Shown here: positions 62,751 through 64,000 of the stretch, in pieces | Numbering within the stretch: the stretch's first letter is position 1 | How the letters are laid out: the number at the start of each line of letters is the position of its first letter | Source: MWCR01 sp041661725 | GTDB taxonomy: Bacteria > Patescibacteriota > Patescibacteriia > 2-12-FULL-60-25 | Direction of reading: 5' to 3' | Length of the DNA: 64,000 nucleotides | Assembly (NCBI GenBank): GCA_041661725.1 | Contig: JBAZTX010000001.1 | Span: forward strand, 124,001-188,000 | Made by a program: the position numbers and the translations under genes | The notes under the pieces: model-generated | What the model was told of the DNA's origin: nothing | Seen by the model: only the letters and a program-made list of their open reading frames with translations | The model's database searches: none

Positions 62751-64000
62751 TTAAGCAATCACCTGTCCGCCAAAGGCGTCCAGCAGGCGGGTGACGGTGT
62801 CTTTGTTTTGGATGGGCTGTGCCGGCGAGCTTTCATCCTGGACGCTTCCAACTCGGCCTTCAATCATCAAATCATTGTGGCCGGAGACTTCGCGCAACGT
62901 ATTTTCCACCAAAAGTTTATTTTTCTGATTCTTCAAAATCGTCTGCTGATGATAAGGATATTGAAAATTCAAGACGATCGTCGAGTCTTTGATTTCGCAA
63001 GGCTTGCAAAGTTTGAGAATAAAGAGCAGGGATTTGTTGTTCTCGAGCGCGGCCAGCAACTTTGGCCACCAGAGGTAGACATCGTTGATTGAGAAAGACG
63101 ACAGACTGGAGACGGCAGACCCGCCGCCAACTTCGTATGCAGGCGGGCGCGGCGACAGGGGCGATTCAGTTATTTTAGAGTTCGACACTCCCCTCTCCTG
63201 CATGTGTGGGAGAGGGGCAGGGGGTGAGGGCTCCGTTCCTCCCTTCGGCAAGGGAGGTGCCTCGTCCGACGAGGCGGAGGGATCTTGCTTAATTGCAGGC
63301 GGAGACGTCGGCGGTTGTGGCGGTTTGAACCCCTCTCCTGCCTTTGTGGGAGAGGGGCAGGGGTGAGGGCTGGTCGGTGGTAGGGCATGTCCGCTTGGTC
63401 CGCCCTTATCCGCGTGGTCCGTTCTTGTAGCCCCAACCGTTATCGCCACCATCGCCATCTCCAGCGCAAATCTTGAATCAAGACCCTGTTTTGCTTCTTT
63501 GCGACGTTCCATGAGCACAAGGGAGATGTTTAACAGCTCGCCTTCCTCAAACTGACCGATCAACGTCGCAAGTGCTTTAGAACTTTCTTCGCCGGATTTA
63601 AGAGCCTCCGCCTCTCTTGCAACTGATGTCGCTAGCATAAGAGACCGGACAGCGGCAATCAGGTCGTCGAAGAGCGGCAGGAATGCAGCGCCTTCTTGTT
63701 CCAAATCTTGAATTTTTTGCAATGCAGATGAGCTGTCTCTTTTTGCGGCGAGAGTCAACAGGTCGACGGCCATTGGCAGTTGCGATTGAGGAATTACGAG
63801 TGACGCGATGTCGCGCGTTATATTCTTTTCGCCCAAACTAAAAAGCTGGCCAAGCAAATTTTCCGCATCGCGCAAACAACCTTCCGCCCTGGCAGCAATG
63901 GATGAGTAGATCGTATCTTCGACTTTATAACCTTCTTTCTCCGTCAGCTCTTTAAGACGTTTGATGATGTCATCGGACGAAATGCGCCTAAAATCAAAAC
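62751..64000 (-). CDS. dnaX: DNA polymerase III gamma/tau subunit, 3' part
   Basis: Clamp-loader subunit. Only the C-terminal part lies in the window; the frame is open to the right edge (FDFRRISSDDIIKRLKELTE) and the TTG at 63875 is not its start. Sensor-2-like AEGCLRDAENLLGQL and the collar domain follow. The tau-type region contains a proline-rich linker of about 90 residues encoded by several dispersed repeats (63125-63375), then a folded C-terminal domain of about 110 residues (VYLWWPKLLAALENNKSLLF). The gene ends at a terminator next to the tRNA-Gln region. Confidence 0.92.
   Translation of the reverse strand, partial: FDFRRISSDDIIKRLKELTEKEGYKVEDTIYSSIAARAEGCLRDAENLLGQLFSLGEKNITRDIASLVIPQSQLPMAVDLLTLAAKRDSSSALQKIQDLEQEGAAFLPLFDDLIAAVRSLMLATSVAREAEALKSGEESSKALATLIGQFEEGELLNISLVLMERRKEAKQGLDSRFALEMAMVAITVGATRTDHADKGGPSGHALPPTSPHPCPSPTKAGEGFKPPQPPTSPPAIKQDPSASSDEAPPLPKGGTEPSPPAPLPHMQERGVSNSKITESPLSPRPPAYEVGGGSAVSSLSSFSINDVYLWWPKLLAALENNKSLLFILKLCKPCEIKDSTIVLNFQYPYHQQTILKNQKNKLLVENTLREVSGHNDLMIEGRVGSVQDESSPAQPIQNKDTVTRLLDAFGGQVIA
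63125..63375. repeat. dispersed repeats in frame within the dnaX linker
   Basis: Two copies of CCCTCTCCTGC-N7-GGGAGAGGGGCAG (63189-63231 and 63330-63371) differ by one base in a G run and are therefore read in different frames, giving APLPHMQERG and PHPCPSPTKAGEG. Between them is TCCCTTCGGCAAGGGAGG and GAGGCGGAGGGATCTTGCTT, a third family. All remain open in the dnaX frame. Confidence 0.85.

Noticed and set aside
1..64000. Alternative genetic code with TGA as glycine
   Set aside because: Many complete, normal-length genes end in TGA (for example the surface protein at 2394 and hsdR at 53001), and no conserved gene has in-frame TGA.

Overview
This is one chromosomal window that reads best as a member of the Candidate Phyla Radiation (Patescibacteria), most likely from the Parcubacteria side; that placement is inference. 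Supporting signs are: an N-terminal surface domain (1132-2394) of a type I associate with these lineages; a zinc-ribbon protein with a glycine-rich head (12538-13065); many housekeeping genes with no Shine-Dalgarno sequence, some apparently leaderless; and ordinary use of TGA as a stop, which excludes the code-25 lineages. No rRNA and no intact transposase were seen.

Layout. 1-5500: the end of a polysaccharide deacetylase, the surface protein, a glyoxalase-fold protein, an ABC-F ATPase and a Nudix hydrolase. 5500-11580: self-contained, GC-richer genes with good Shine-Dalgarno sequences and their own terminators, including a full-length PurL with no other purine gene beside it. 11580-14760: a DUF2127 membrane protein, a cold-shock protein, the zinc-ribbon protein, a GIY-YIG protein, tRNA-Asn and a ~480-nt structured RNA that may be a divergent RNase P RNA. 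14860-24760: information processing and envelope (rpoD, dnaG, uvrB, dusB, an M23 endopeptidase, gltX). 25560-34150: wecG-like, thpR and a complete F-type ATP synthase operon, atpI-B-E-F-H-A-G-D-C, on the minus strand. 34230-42230: tatD, cvpA, metG and a compact operon of rsmI, a 38-codon remnant, a putative zinc metallopeptidase, an HD phosphohydrolase and a deoxyribosyltransferase-like protein. 42280-52020: lipoproteins, a CruF-like membrane protein, clpB under a perfect CIRCE element, pgi, a methyltransferase, a secreted protein and gmk.

52132-62333 is a defence island. An eight-gene, tightly overlapping minus-strand operon holds a type I restriction-modification system (hsdM, hsdS, hsdR) with extra genes threaded between the subunits: a half-size HsdS, a trypsin-like serine protease, a SIR2-like DUF4917 protein, a KTSC-type small protein and a YgjP/DUF45 metallopeptidase. 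A GIY-YIG nuclease and a 67-residue protein lie upstream, and a tRNA-Gln gene with a duplicated 3' end bounds the island. The window closes with the 3' part of dnaX.

The second major theme is repeat invasion. Families of short dispersed repeats fill most intergenic gaps and also sit in frame inside conserved genes (uvrB, dnaX, dnaG, metG, pgi, rsmI, gmk, a lipoprotein), usually at linkers or surface loops, and supply C-terminal tails to others. This resembles the coding palindromic elements of Rickettsia but uses different sequences.
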